From Phenylobacterium sp. RIFCSPHIGHO2_01_FULL_69_31 (lineage in GTDB: Bacteria; Pseudomonadota; Alphaproteobacteria; Caulobacterales; Caulobacteraceae), in contig NZ_MHXN01000014.1 in assembly GCF_001824475.1 (NCBI RefSeq), positions 283,854-347,853 of the forward strand: a stretch of DNA of 64,000 nt. The letters run 5' to 3'. Shown piece by piece: positions 1-7,894 of the stretch (the stretch's first letter is position 1; each line of letters opens with the position of its first letter). Both the position numbers and the translations under genes were made by a program. The notes under the pieces were generated by a model, which saw only the letters and a program-made list of their open reading frames with translations, had not been told where the DNA came from and made no database searches.

Positions 1-269
1 TTGACGAGCAGGGTCACGCTGGCGTCCTCGCGGAGGCGGGTCTCGAGCCGCGCCAGGTCGTCGCGCTGGGTGAGGTCGGCGCGGACCACGTCCACCTTCA
101 CGCCGGTCTCGGCGCGGAGCCGGGCGGCCAGGGCGTTCATCCGGCCCTCGTCGCGGGCCGCAAGGATCAGGTCGTAGCCCCGCTTTGCCAGGCGGTCGGC
201 GTACACCGCGCCGATGCCGCTCGAGGCGCCGGTCACCAGCGCCGCGCCCTTGGAAATCTTGTCGCTCAT
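1..269 (-). CDS. Short-chain dehydrogenase/reductase (SDR), N-terminal part only
   Basis: The gene runs off the left edge of the window, so only the first ~89 residues are visible. They start MSDKISKGAALVTG and contain the SDR cofactor motif TGASSGIG (about residues 13-20), which binds NAD(P) in a Rossmann fold. The visible part ends at LLV, just before the usual NNAG motif. The ATG at 269 is preceded by GGAGA at a good distance. The substrate cannot be inferred. Upstream, at 364-381, lies a perfect 18-bp palindrome that may be an operator, because this gene is the nearest start facing that way. Confidence 0.85.
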   Translation of the reverse strand, partial: MSDKISKGAALVTGASSGIGAVYADRLAKRGYDLILAARDEGRMNALAARLRAETGVKVDVVRADLTQRDDLARLETRLREDASVTLLV

Positions 270-363
270 CTCGCATCTCCTGCCGATCGAACAGTCGCCG
301 GCGATGCGTAGTCAGATGGAAACGGAGCCCCTCAGCCCTCAAGGCAGGGGCGGTCATACTTTT

Positions 364-381
364 ATATGATGATCATCATAT
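364..381. promoter_or_regulatory. 18-bp perfect palindrome, possible operator
   Basis: The sequence ATATGATGATCATCATAT is a perfect 18-bp dyad in an AT-rich island within GC-rich DNA. It lies about 95 bp upstream of the SDR start and downstream of dnaA. Its form suits a dimeric TetR-, PadR- or MarR-type repressor controlling the SDR gene, but no such regulator gene is visible beside it. Confidence 0.45.
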
Positions 382-423
382 TTCCTCGCGGCGGAGCGAG
401 GTTTGCTGGGCGGCCGGAACGGC

Positions 424-448
424 AAAGGGCCCGCCTTGCGGCGGGCCC
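424..448 (-). terminator. Hairpin terminator downstream of dnaA
   Basis: A perfect 9-bp stem (GGGCCCGCC / GGCGGGCCC, loop TTGC, 427-448) lies about 30 bp past the dnaA stop. On the minus strand it is followed by only three T residues, so it is a modest intrinsic terminator. Confidence 0.55.
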
Positions 449-477
449 TCCGTCAGCGCTCCCCACAAAAGGCGTGT

Positions 478-1971
478 TCAGCCGCGCAGCTTGCGCAGCA
501 GGACGTCCACGTCGCGGGCGATCGTGGCGTCTTCGCCCTTCAGCGCCTCGATGCGGCGCACGGCGTGCAGGACGGTGGTGTGGTCACGCCCGCCGAAGCG
601 GCGGCCGATGTCGGGCAGGGAGCGCGTGGTGATCTGCTTGGCCAGCCACATGGCCACCTGCCGGGGGCGGGCCACCGCGCGGGCGCGGCGCTCGGAGATC
701 AGGTCGGCCTGCTTGAGCGCATAGTGCTCGGCCACGACCTTCTGGATCATGTCCACGGTCACCTTGCGCTCGGTCACCGACAGGTGGGGCCGCAGGATGG
801 CCTGGGCCTCGTCCAGGGTGAGGCGGGCGATCTCGCCGCCCACGCGGGCCACCAGGGTGTTGAGGGCCCCCTCCAGCTCGCGCACGCTGTCGGTGAAGCG
901 GTCGGCCAGGAACTGGAGCACTTCGGGCCGTGCGGCGGGGTGGAAGCCGCCCTGGGCGGCCAGGGTGTGCAGCTTGCGCTCCAGGATCCCCAGCCGGAGG
1001 GTGCGGTCGGCCGGCTCGATGCCGCAGACCAGGCCGGCCTGCAGGTGCGAGCGCAGGCGCGGCTCCATCTCGCTGAGTTCGGTGGGCGAGCGGTCGGCGG
1101 TCAGCACCACGCGGCGGCCGTCCTCGACCAGGGCGATGAGCGTGTGGAACAGCTCTTCCTGGGTCTGGGTCTTGCCGGCCACGAAGTGGACGTCGTCGAT
1201 CAGCAGCAGGTCGGCGTTGCGAAGTTCGTCCTTGAAGGCGGCGGTCTGCTTGTCCTGCAGCGCCTTCACGAAGGTCGAGGTGAACCGTTCGGCCGACAGG
1301 TAGACCACGCGCTTGTCGGGGCAGGCGCGCAGGGCCTCCCAGGCCAGGGCGTTGAGGAGGTGGGTCTTCCCGAAGCCGTACGGGCCATGGAAGACGACCG
1401 GGTTGAAGTGGCCATCGGCCCAGGACGCGACGCGGCGCGCCACGGCGAAGGCGAACTCGTTGGCGGGCCCCGACACGAAGGTGTCGAACGAATAGCGCTC
1501 CTGAAGGCCCTGGAGACGTCCCTGGCGGGCGGCGACGGGGGCCACGGCTTCCACCTCGATCTCGAACACCTGCGCCGTCTGGGCGGCCGTTTGCGGGGCC
1601 GCCTGGGCCACCGCCGCGCGCGGAGCCGGGCCGTTGGCCGCGATCGGCGGGCGGGCGGCCATGGACACCGCCTCGACCTCCATGCGGGACTTCAGGTCCA
1701 GGCGCCGACCCAGGGGGTCGTTCTGCGCCCAGATCTCGCCGATCCGGCGCCAAGCATTGTGCCGAATCCAGTCGCGCGCCACCCCCGTAGCCGCCACGAC
1801 GCAAACTTCGTCGCCGGACTCGCGCAGGGCCGCCTGACCCAGCCAGGACCCAAAGGTCGCGTCGCCCAGCTCGCGCTTGAGAACCTGGCAGGTCTTGCCC
1901 CACACGGCCAATGCCGGCGCGCTTGCCATAGCTCCCGCAGCCCCCCCGCTCGTCATTCCTAGCAACCCCAT
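478..1971 (-). CDS. dnaA: Chromosomal replication initiator DnaA
   Basis: DnaA binds DnaA boxes at oriC as an ATP-bound oligomer, melts the origin and helps load the helicase. The 497-residue frame has the N-terminal domain I (KRELGDATFGSW region), a Pro/Ala-rich linker (~100-150), an AAA+ module with Walker A GPYGFGKT (~196-203) and Walker B LLLIDD (~255-260), and the C-terminal DNA-binding signature GGRDHTTVLHAVRRIE. The Walker A form with Pro-Tyr and Phe matches what I recall for Caulobacter DnaA rather than the common GGVGLGKT. ATG 1971 is used here, but ATGs at codon 6 and codon 15 also have purine-rich upstream sequence, so the first 14 residues are uncertain. It is transcribed after rpsT in the same direction but from its own upstream region. 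Confidence 0.97.
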   Translation of the reverse strand: MGLLGMTSGGAAGAMASAPALAVWGKTCQVLKRELGDATFGSWLGQAALRESGDEVCVVAATGVARDWIRHNAWRRIGEIWAQNDPLGRRLDLKSRMEVEAVSMAARPPIAANGPAPRAAVAQAAPQTAAQTAQVFEIEVEAVAPVAARQGRLQGLQERYSFDTFVSGPANEFAFAVARRVASWADGHFNPVVFHGPYGFGKTHLLNALAWEALRACPDKRVVYLSAERFTSTFVKALQDKQTAAFKDELRNADLLLIDDVHFVAGKTQTQEELFHTLIALVEDGRRVVLTADRSPTELSEMEPRLRSHLQAGLVCGIEPADRTLRLGILERKLHTLAAQGGFHPAARPEVLQFLADRFTDSVRELEGALNTLVARVGGEIARLTLDEAQAILRPHLSVTERKVTVDMIQKVVAEHYALKQADLISERRARAVARPRQVAMWLAKQITTRSLPDIGRRFGGRDHTTVLHAVRRIEALKGEDATIARDVDVLLRKLRG

Positions 1972-2284
1972 CGTTCCATGCTGGCAGGCAGGGCCCCGAA
2001 CCCCCTGACTACCTATTTATTCAACACAAACAGGCTCTTATTCGCCGAACACATGTGGTCCGCCGCCGTCCCGGTTTCCGCCGGGATCAAGTCAAAGACG
2101 CCTGTAAGACCCCCGACACTAATGAGGGGGCCTAGGGGGTCAACGGTGATTCTTTGCGGCGTCGAGACTTATTTCTGTTGACTCGCGGGGGACCCTTTTC
2201 AGTCCAAGGGAAAGCCCCAAAACCGTGTGCGGAGGCTGAGCAAATCGGTCGCAGGCGACGCATCCGCAAGCCAATTTCCGCGCA
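1972..2284 (-). promoter_or_regulatory. dnaA upstream regulatory region
   Basis: About 310 bp without a gene separate the dnaA start from the rpsT terminator. It is less GC-rich than its surroundings. A GANTC site (GATTC, 2148-2152), the CcrM methylation target, lies just upstream of a candidate -35 box. In Caulobacter crescentus, dnaA transcription responds to CcrM methylation, so the placement is suggestive. I looked for consensus DnaA boxes (TTATCCACA) on both strands and saw none. Confidence 0.4.
2116..2143 (-). promoter_or_regulatory. Candidate dnaA promoter
   Basis: On the minus strand TTGACC (2143-2138) is followed after 16 nt by TAGTGT (2121-2116). The -35 is good and the -10 weak. 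The leader to dnaA would be about 140 nt. A GANTC site sits 5 nt upstream of the -35. Confidence 0.35.
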
Positions 2285-2314
2285 CAAAAAAGCAGCGCCC
2301 GCGAGGGCGCCGCT
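2285..2314 (-). terminator. Intrinsic terminator of rpsT
   Basis: Minus-strand stem AGCGGCGCCC / GGGCGCTGCT (one G-T pair), with a 4-nt loop, followed directly by six T residues. It lies 87 nt beyond the rpsT stop and separates rpsT transcription from dnaA. Confidence 0.85.
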
Positions 2315-2401
2315 GATCAGAATTCCTAGAGGCGAAGAGGGGGAATGACGCCCCCTACGCTCAAGCTTGTCGCCGGCCCTGCAGGCCCGCGGCCGGGGCG
2401 A

Positions 2402-2671
2402 TCAGGCCGCCGACATCTTCTTGAGCTGAGCGGCCAGGCGCGAGACCTTCCGCGAGCCGGTGTTCTTGTGCACCACGCCCTTGCCGACGGCGCGCATCAG
2501 CTCGGACTGAGCCTTCACGAAGGCGTCCTTGGCGGCGCCGGCGTCGCCCGAGGTCACAGCCTCTTCGAACTTGCGCAGGAAGGTGCGCACGCGCGAACGA
2601 CGGGCGGTGTTGACTTCGGTGCGGCGGGCGATCTTGCGGACCGCCTTCTTGGAGCCGGGCGTGTTGGCCAT
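2402..2671 (-). CDS. rpsT: 30S ribosomal protein S20
   Basis: S20 binds 16S rRNA early in 30S subunit assembly. The 89-residue product has the usual length and the basic N-terminus [17 protein letters not shown], followed by long helices rich in Arg, Lys and Ala. The gene has its own strong promoter (2735-2763), a leader hairpin (2699-2718) and an intrinsic terminator (2285-2314), so it looks monocistronic. Its position directly upstream of dnaA is typical of Caulobacterales. Confidence 0.97.
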   Translation of the reverse strand: MANTPGSKKAVRKIARRTEVNTARRSRVRTFLRKFEEAVTSGDAGAAKDAFVKAQSELMRAVGKGVVHKNTGSRKVSRLAAQLKKMSAA

Positions 2672-2698
2672 TCGGAACTGCTCTCGAAACGGGTAGCA

Positions 2699-2718
2699 CC
2701 CGCCGGTTGGCCGGCGGG
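2699..2718 (-). promoter_or_regulatory. Hairpin in the rpsT 5' leader
   Basis: A perfect 8-bp stem (CCCGCCGG / CCGGCGGG) with a 4-nt loop lies about 28 nt before the rpsT start codon, inside the leader predicted from the promoter. It could be a translational control element, since S20 is autoregulated in E. coli, but that link is inference. Confidence 0.4.
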
Positions 2719-2734
2719 CGAAATTGGAGGCGCG

Positions 2735-2763
2735 GATATACTGAAACAGGCCGGGCGGGTCAA
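2735..2763 (-). promoter_or_regulatory. rpsT promoter
   Basis: On the minus strand TTGACC (2763-2758), a 17-nt spacer and TATATC (2740-2735) form a near-consensus housekeeping promoter about 64 nt upstream of the rpsT start. Confidence 0.7.
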
Positions 2764-2791
2764 TGCCGCTTCGGCGCCATCTCGCCGCGGC

Positions 2792-3571
2792 CTACCTGCC
2801 CTTGAAGTCGGGCTTCCGCTTCTCGACGAAGGCGGCCATGCCCTCCTTCTGGTCCTCGAAGGCGAACAGGGAGTGGAACAGCCGCCGCTCCATGGACACG
2901 CCGGTGGCCAGGGTGGTCTCGAAGGCGGCGTTCACCAGTTCCTTGTTCATCATAACCGCCAGGGGCGACTGGGCGGCGATCTTGGCGGCGGCGGCCAGGG
3001 CCTCGTCCAGCAGCTTGTCGGCCGGCACGATCCGCGAGACCAGGCCCGCGCGCTCGGCCTCGGCCGCGTCCATCATCCGGGCGGTCAGGACCATGTCCAT
3101 GGCCTTGGCCTTGCCCACGGCCCGGGGCAGGCGCTGGGTGCCGCCGATGCCGGGCATGACGCCGAGGTTGATCTCGGGCTGGCCGAACTTCGCCGTCTCG
3201 GCGGCGATGATGAAGTCGCAGAGCATGGCCAGCTCGCAGCCGCCGCCCAGGGCGTAGCCGGCCACCGCCGCGATCACCGGCTTGCGGAACTGCTCCACGC
3301 GCCGACCCGCGGCGCCGAAGAAGTTCGAGGCGAACATCTGGGCGTAGGACTTGTCCGACATCTCCTTGATGTCGGCGCCGGCGGCAAAGGCGCGATCCGA
3401 ACCGGTGAGCACCACGCAGCGCACCGCTTCGTCGGCCTCAGCGGCGTCCAGGGCGGCCGAAAGCTCGCCCAAAACCTGGCTGTTCAGCGCGTTCAGCGCC
3501 TCGGGCCGGTTCAGGCGGATCAGGGTCACGCCCGCGCTGGGCGTCTCGACGATCAGGGTCTCATAGCTCAT
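2792..3571 (-). CDS. Enoyl-CoA hydratase (crotonase family)
   Basis: It probably hydrates trans-2-enoyl-CoA to 3-hydroxyacyl-CoA in fatty-acid or amino-acid catabolism in the cytoplasm. The 259-residue protein has normal crotonase length. Oxyanion-hole segments are AFAAGADI and YALGGGCE, and the two catalytic glutamates sit in GGCELAM and FGQPEINLG, so both acid/base residues of a true hydratase are present. The C-terminal KRKPDF segment is typical of this subfamily. It lies upstream of rpsT in the same direction but is separated from it by the rpsT promoter. The TraB gene ends 27 bp before it. Confidence 0.92.
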   Translation of the reverse strand: MSYETLIVETPSAGVTLIRLNRPEALNALNSQVLGELSAALDAAEADEAVRCVVLTGSDRAFAAGADIKEMSDKSYAQMFASNFFGAAGRRVEQFRKPVIAAVAGYALGGGCELAMLCDFIIAAETAKFGQPEINLGVMPGIGGTQRLPRAVGKAKAMDMVLTARMMDAAEAERAGLVSRIVPADKLLDEALAAAAKIAAQSPLAVMMNKELVNAAFETTLATGVSMERRLFHSLFAFEDQKEGMAAFVEKRKPDFKGR

Positions 3572-3598
3572 GGGGCGCTCCGGTCAGGTGGGAGCGAC

Positions 3599-4486
3599 TT
3601 ACGGCCCCGTGACCGAATAGCCAAGCGCCCGCAGCCGGGCGGGAAGGCCGTCCGCGCCGACCAGGTGGCCGACGCCCACGACGACCACGGTTCGGCCCTT
3701 GCCCTTGAGCCGCCCGTCCAGCTCCACGACCCAGCGGGCGTTGCGGTCGGTCACCAGGCGCTGGAAGACCCCAGGAGAGGCCTGGCGCATGGGCTCCAGC
3801 GCTTCCTGGTCCAGAGTGGTCACGTCCCCTGCGAGCCAGGCGCGGACCAGCTTGTTGTAGCCCTCGGGGTCCTCCTGCAGCTCGCGGACGGTCTGGTTCA
3901 GGGAGGCGATCTGTTCGGCGAGGGGCGACTGGTCGAAGAGGCTGAGCTGCTCGGCGGGCGTTTCCAGCGCCTGGCGGCGGACGCGCGGCGGCGCGGCGGC
4001 CTCCACCATCTTCTCCACGCCGAACTGGGTGTCGGCGCCGGCGGCCCGGTAGGCGGCGGCCGCGATGGCCACCTCGGCCAGCCACGGCTCCAGCCGATCG
4101 AGGGTCGTCTTGTCCACGCCCAGGCCCTCGGCCGCGCGGAGCAGCAACTGGGCGTCCTTGGGCGTGAGCAGGGTGAACAGCGACTGTCCGGGCGGCAGGA
4201 CGCCGGTCGAGGCCGCCAGGCGGCTGATCTCCTGCTCGGCCGCGGGGCCGGCGGGCAGCTCGAACCAGAGGTCGTCGGCGCGCTTCAGCCCGGCGTCCAG
4301 CGCGGCGGGGCGCCATGCGAGGCCCGGCGGCAGCACGTGGATCGACCCGAACAGCAGCATTTCGGAATCGGCGTCCTTCACCACCCAGACAGGCGGCGCG
4401 GCGCGGGCCGGCGCGGCGATGGCGGCGAGGGAGAGGAGGGCGGCGCAGAGCCCCGTCAGGATACGCTTCACTTTGGAGGGGCTCAC
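3599..4486 (-). CDS. TraB/GumN family protein, secreted
   Basis: TraB/GumN (Tiki-like) proteins are thought to be metal-dependent peptidase-like proteins. The bacterial role is unclear. The product (~295 aa) begins with a signal peptide (KRILTG then a hydrophobic stretch ending APARA). It carries two conserved motifs, GSIHVLPPG near the N-terminus and GVGHLVGADGL near the C-terminus, which supply the family's metal ligands. The GTG start at 4486 overlaps the mutM stop (GTGA), which suggests translational coupling. A second GTG at 4471 is also possible. The open frame continues further upstream, but that part lies inside mutM and is not credible. Confidence 0.85.
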   Translation of the reverse strand: MSPSKVKRILTGLCAALLSLAAIAAPARAAPPVWVVKDADSEMLLFGSIHVLPPGLAWRPAALDAGLKRADDLWFELPAGPAAEQEISRLAASTGVLPPGQSLFTLLTPKDAQLLLRAAEGLGVDKTTLDRLEPWLAEVAIAAAAYRAAGADTQFGVEKMVEAAAPPRVRRQALETPAEQLSLFDQSPLAEQIASLNQTVRELQEDPEGYNKLVRAWLAGDVTTLDQEALEPMRQASPGVFQRLVTDRNARWVVELDGRLKGKGRTVVVVGVGHLVGADGLPARLRALGYSVTGP

Positions 4487-5346
4487 GTCTGGCAGACCGG
4501 GCAGAAGAAGGTGGAGCGGCCGGCCTGGACCTCGCGGTCGATGATCCCGCGGCAACCGGTGTTGCAGCAGGGTTGGCCCTCGCGGTCGTAGGTGCGGAAG
4601 CGATGCTGGAAATAGCCCAACGCCCCGTCGGCCTGGGCGAAGTCGCGCAAGGTGGAGCCGCCCGCGGCGATCGCTTCCTGCAGGACCGCCTTGATCTCGG
4701 GGGCGAGTTTTTCGAGGCGCCGGCCGCTGATCCGCCCCGCCGGCTTGAACGGCGAGATCCGGGCGCGGTTCAGCGCCTCGCAAACGTAGATGTTGCCGAG
4801 GCCCGCGACGATCTTCTGGTCGAGAAGCAGCGTCTTCGGCCCTTGCCGGCGGTTCGCGAAGGCGGCCTTGAGGTGGGCGGCGTCGAAGGCGTCGGACAGC
4901 GGCTCGGGCCCGAGGCCGGCGAACCAGGGGTGCAGGTGCAGGGTCGCCGTGTTGACCAGGGCCATGTAGCCGAATCGGCGAGGGTCGTAATAGGTCACCC
5001 GCGCCCCGGCCTCGGTCTCGAAGACGATGTGGGCGTGCTTGGGGTCCGGGTCGGGCGCGTAGTGGAACTGTCCCGGACGGCTGGAGGCCTCGGGCCGGGC
5101 GATCTCGAACCGGCCGCTCATGCCCAGGTGCATCACCAGGGTGTCCTCGCGATCCAGGCGGGCCAGGAGGTATTTGGCGCGCCGTTCCAGCTTCTCGATC
5201 GTGGCGCCGGTGAGGAACTGCACGAAGTTGGGCGGCAGAGGGAAGCGCAGGTCCGGCCGCCGCGCCTCCACGCGCGCCAGCCGATGGCCTTCCAGCACGG
5301 GCGCCAGGCCGCCCCGCACCGTCTCGACTTCGGGCAATTCAGGCAT
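4483..5346 (-). CDS. mutM: Formamidopyrimidine-DNA glycosylase (Fpg)
   Basis: Fpg removes 8-oxoguanine and formamidopyrimidines and cleaves abasic sites. The 287-residue product starts MPELPEVETV. Pro2 (the Schiff-base nucleophile once Met is removed) and Glu3 are catalytic. Further motifs are MHLGMSGRF, the helix-two-turn-helix LLLDQKIVAGLGNIYVCEALNRA, and a C-terminal zinc finger with Cys pairs CCNTGC and CPVC. It is divergent from ubiE (60-bp gap) and overlaps the TraB gene downstream. An upstream in-frame extension exists, but the MPELPE start is decisive. Confidence 0.97.
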   Translation of the reverse strand: MPELPEVETVRGGLAPVLEGHRLARVEARRPDLRFPLPPNFVQFLTGATIEKLERRAKYLLARLDREDTLVMHLGMSGRFEIARPEASSRPGQFHYAPDPDPKHAHIVFETEAGARVTYYDPRRFGYMALVNTATLHLHPWFAGLGPEPLSDAFDAAHLKAAFANRRQGPKTLLLDQKIVAGLGNIYVCEALNRARISPFKPAGRISGRRLEKLAPEIKAVLQEAIAAGGSTLRDFAQADGALGYFQHRFRTYDREGQPCCNTGCRGIIDREVQAGRSTFFCPVCQT

Positions 5347-5406
5347 GCGCTTCCGCTTGGCACGCCATCGCTGGCGCGCCAAGGCCCCACCCGCTAAAGA
5401 CGCCGC

Positions 5407-6165
5407 ATGACGGGACCTTCGGCCACCTTCGGCTTCCGCGACGTCGACGCCTCCGAGAAGGCGGGCCTCGTGCGCGGCGTCTTCGACCGCGTGGCGAAGC
5501 GCTACGACCTCATGAACGACCTGATGAGCGGGGGCGTGCACCGGCTCTGGAAGGACGCGGTGGCGGCGCGGCTCAATCCGCAGCCGGGCGAGGTCATCGT
5601 CGACTGCGCCGGCGGCACCGGCGACATGGCGCGGCGCTTCGCCAAGCTGGCCCGGCGGGCCCAGGAGCGGCGGGGCGGGGCGGACGCGAAGGTCTTCGTG
5701 GTCGACTACAACGCCGAGATGATCATGGCGGGCCGCGAAAAGGGCTCGCTGCCCGAGATGGCCTGGGCCGTGGGCGACGCGCAGCGGCTGCCGCTGCCGG
5801 AGGGCTGCGCCGACGCCTATGTGATCAGCTTCGGCATCCGCAACGTGACCGACATTCCCGCGGCGCTGCGCGAAGCCCGGCGCGTGCTGAAGCCGGGCGG
5901 GCGGTTCATCTGCCTGGAGTTCTCGCGGCCCACGACCGAGGCGCTGCGCGCCGCCTACGACGCCTATTCGTTCAAGGTGATCCCCGAGATCGGGGCCCGC
6001 GTGGCCAACGACCGCGAGAGCTACCAGTACCTCGTGGAGAGCATCCGGCGGTTCCCCGACCAGAAGGCGTTCGCCGCGATGATCGCGGAGGCGGGCTTCA
6101 GCCAGGTGGGCTGGACGAACTTCTCGGGCGGCGTGGCGGCCATGCACACCGGGCGGGCGATCTAG
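5407..6165 (+). CDS. ubiE: Ubiquinone/menaquinone C-methyltransferase UbiE
   Basis: SAM-dependent methyltransferase of the C-methylation step in ubiquinone synthesis. The 252-residue protein shows [22 protein letters not shown] near the N-terminus, the SAM motif VDCAGGTGD (~65-73), and the UbiE signatures FGIRNVTD and [15 protein letters not shown]. The C-terminus MHTGRAI is typical. It is followed 5 bp later by ubiB, an order common in alphaproteobacteria, so the two probably form an operon. Confidence 0.97.
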   Translation: MTGPSATFGFRDVDASEKAGLVRGVFDRVAKRYDLMNDLMSGGVHRLWKDAVAARLNPQPGEVIVDCAGGTGDMARRFAKLARRAQERRGGADAKVFVVDYNAEMIMAGREKGSLPEMAWAVGDAQRLPLPEGCADAYVISFGIRNVTDIPAALREARRVLKPGGRFICLEFSRPTTEALRAAYDAYSFKVIPEIGARVANDRESYQYLVESIRRFPDQKAFAAMIAEAGFSQVGWTNFSGGVAAMHTGRAI

Positions 6166-6170
6166 GCTCG

Positions 6171-7661
6171 ATGGCCTCGCTGGGCGCCTATGGTCGGCTG
6201 TTCGGGGCCGGGTGGACACTGGTCCGCAACGACGCCCTGCTGCCGCGCGAGCTCGACGCCTTCTATTCCCCCGCGGTCCGGGTGCTGGCCGATACGCTTC
6301 GGCTGTTCGCCACCCGGCGCCAGGGACGCCCGGGGGAGCGGCTGGCGCGCTCGCTGGAGGGGCTGGGGCCCGTGGCGATCAAGCTGGGCCAGCTGCTGTC
6401 CACACGCGGCGACATCTTCGGACGCCAGTTCGCCGAGGACCTCGGGCATCTGAAGGACCGGCTGCCCCCGTTCCCGATGGCCGTGGCCCGGACCATCGTC
6501 GCGCAAGAGCTGGGCCGGCCGGTGGACGAGGTGTTCGCCCGTTTCGGCGAGCCGGTGGCGGCGGCCTCCCTCGCCCAGGCGCATGACGCGACACTCGCCG
6601 ACGGCCGGCGGGTGGCGGTGAAGGTGCTGCGCCCGGGCATCGAGCGCCGCGTGGCGGCGGACTCGGCCGTCCTGGAGCTGGCCGCGCGCCTGCTGCAGCG
6701 CTGGGCCCCGCCGATCCGCCGGCTGGAGCCGGTGAAGTTCGCCGACACGGTGGTGCGGGCCACCGAGCTGGAGCTGGACCTGCGGCTCGAGGCGGCCGGC
6801 GCGGACGAGCTCGCCGAGGTCATGGCCAAGGATGGCTACATGTCCGCGCCGCGCGTTCTGTGGGAGGGGGTGGGCAAGCGCGTCCTCACCCTGGAATGGG
6901 CCGAGGGCCTTGCCCTGTCCGACGAGGCGGCGCTGAGCCAGCCGGGACTGGACCGCAAGGTGCTGGCCGACAACCTGACCCGCGCGTTCCTGGCCCAGGC
7001 GCTGGACCACGGCGTCTTCCATGCCGACCTGCACGAGGGGAACCTGTTCGCGGCGGCCCCGGCGCGGCTGCAGGCGGTGGACTTCGGCATCATGGGCCGG
7101 CTGGGCGCGGTCGAGCGGCGCTACCTGGCCGAGATCCTCTGGGGCTTCCTGCAGCGGGACTACCCGCGCGTGGCCCAGGTGCACTTCGACGCCGGCTATG
7201 TGCCGAGCCACCACAGCGTGGCGGCCTTCGCCCAGGCCCTGCGTGCGGTGGGCGAGCCGGTATTCGGCCAGCGCGCCAACGCCGTGGCCATGAGCCGGGT
7301 GCTGACCCAGCTCTTCGAGATCACCGCCCTCTACGACATGCACCTGCGGCCCGAGCTGGTGCTGCTGCAGAAGACCATGATGACGGTGGAGGGCGTGGCC
7401 CGGCGGATCGATCCCGAGCACGACATCTGGGCCGCCTCCGAGCCGGTCGTCCGCCGCTGGATCGCCCGGGAACTCTCGCCCGTCAGCCGGGTGAAGCAGT
7501 TCGCGGGCGAAGCCGAGACCGCGCTGCGCAACATCGCGCGGATGACCCAGCCCGTCGCCGTCGTCGAAGCCGAGCCGCCGAGGAGCAACGCCTTCCTCTG
7601 GTTCGCCCTGGGCGCGCTGGTCTCGGGCGTGGCGTTCCTGGCCGGGGGGTGGCTCGCGTAG
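6171..7661 (+). CDS. ubiB: UbiB, atypical kinase/ATPase of ubiquinone synthesis
   Basis: UbiB is an ADCK/COQ8-type atypical kinase with ATPase activity, needed for ubiquinone biosynthesis at the membrane. The 496-residue protein has the diagnostic KxGQ motif (K71-G73-Q74 within AIKLGQLLSTR), the Ala-rich loop AAAS (130-133) in place of a glycine-rich loop, the invariant Lys in VAVKVLRPG, the catalytic segment HADLHEGN, and the metal-binding VDFG. The C-terminus ends in a hydrophobic anchor (ALGALVSGVAFLAGGWLA). It follows ubiE by 5 bp. Confidence 0.96.
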   Translation: MASLGAYGRLFGAGWTLVRNDALLPRELDAFYSPAVRVLADTLRLFATRRQGRPGERLARSLEGLGPVAIKLGQLLSTRGDIFGRQFAEDLGHLKDRLPPFPMAVARTIVAQELGRPVDEVFARFGEPVAAASLAQAHDATLADGRRVAVKVLRPGIERRVAADSAVLELAARLLQRWAPPIRRLEPVKFADTVVRATELELDLRLEAAGADELAEVMAKDGYMSAPRVLWEGVGKRVLTLEWAEGLALSDEAALSQPGLDRKVLADNLTRAFLAQALDHGVFHADLHEGNLFAAAPARLQAVDFGIMGRLGAVERRYLAEILWGFLQRDYPRVAQVHFDAGYVPSHHSVAAFAQALRAVGEPVFGQRANAVAMSRVLTQLFEITALYDMHLRPELVLLQKTMMTVEGVARRIDPEHDIWAASEPVVRRWIARELSPVSRVKQFAGEAETALRNIARMTQPVAVVEAEPPRSNAFLWFALGALVSGVAFLAGGWLA

Positions 7662-7738
7662 AGCCTTCCCGCCGGCGAAGGCAGAGCCTCCACGTTTAGC
7701 GGCTGTGAGGAGTTGGCGGGGCGGCTTTCTGGCTGATC

Positions 7739-7865
7739 CTCTTCACCCATTGGGGAGGGGGACCATGCGGAGCATGGTGGAGGGGGCTTTGCCACGAGCT
7801 CGGCGGATGGGGCGTTTCCCCCTCCACCACCCTTCGGGCGGTCCCCCTCCCCCTACGGGTGAGGA
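7739..7865. repeat. Long inverted repeat, dispersed palindromic element
   Basis: Two ~48-bp arms (7739-7786 and 7818-7865) are near-perfect inverted copies. Each has the plan CTC-TCACCC-GGGGAGGGGGA, a small hairpin, then TGGAGGGGG. The inner hairpins differ between arms (ACCATGC GGA GCATGGT versus ACCGCCC GAA GGGTGGT) yet both stay paired. A related element occurs at 36037-36177. It lies between ubiB and a convergent lipoprotein gene, where it could also act as a bidirectional terminator. Confidence 0.7.
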
Positions 7866-7894
7866 GAAGGGATCGCCTCAGTCCCTGGCAGTCT

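Noticed and set aside
1972..2284. Possible replication origin with DnaA boxes
   Set aside because: No TTATCCACA-type boxes or AT-rich repeats were found. In Caulobacter the origin is several kb from dnaA.
2345..4591. A 748-codon open frame on the plus strand
   Set aside because: It lies opposite rpsT, the crotonase and the TraB gene, all of which have clear family motifs. The composition (Gly/Arg/Leu/His-rich) is typical of antisense frames in high-GC DNA.
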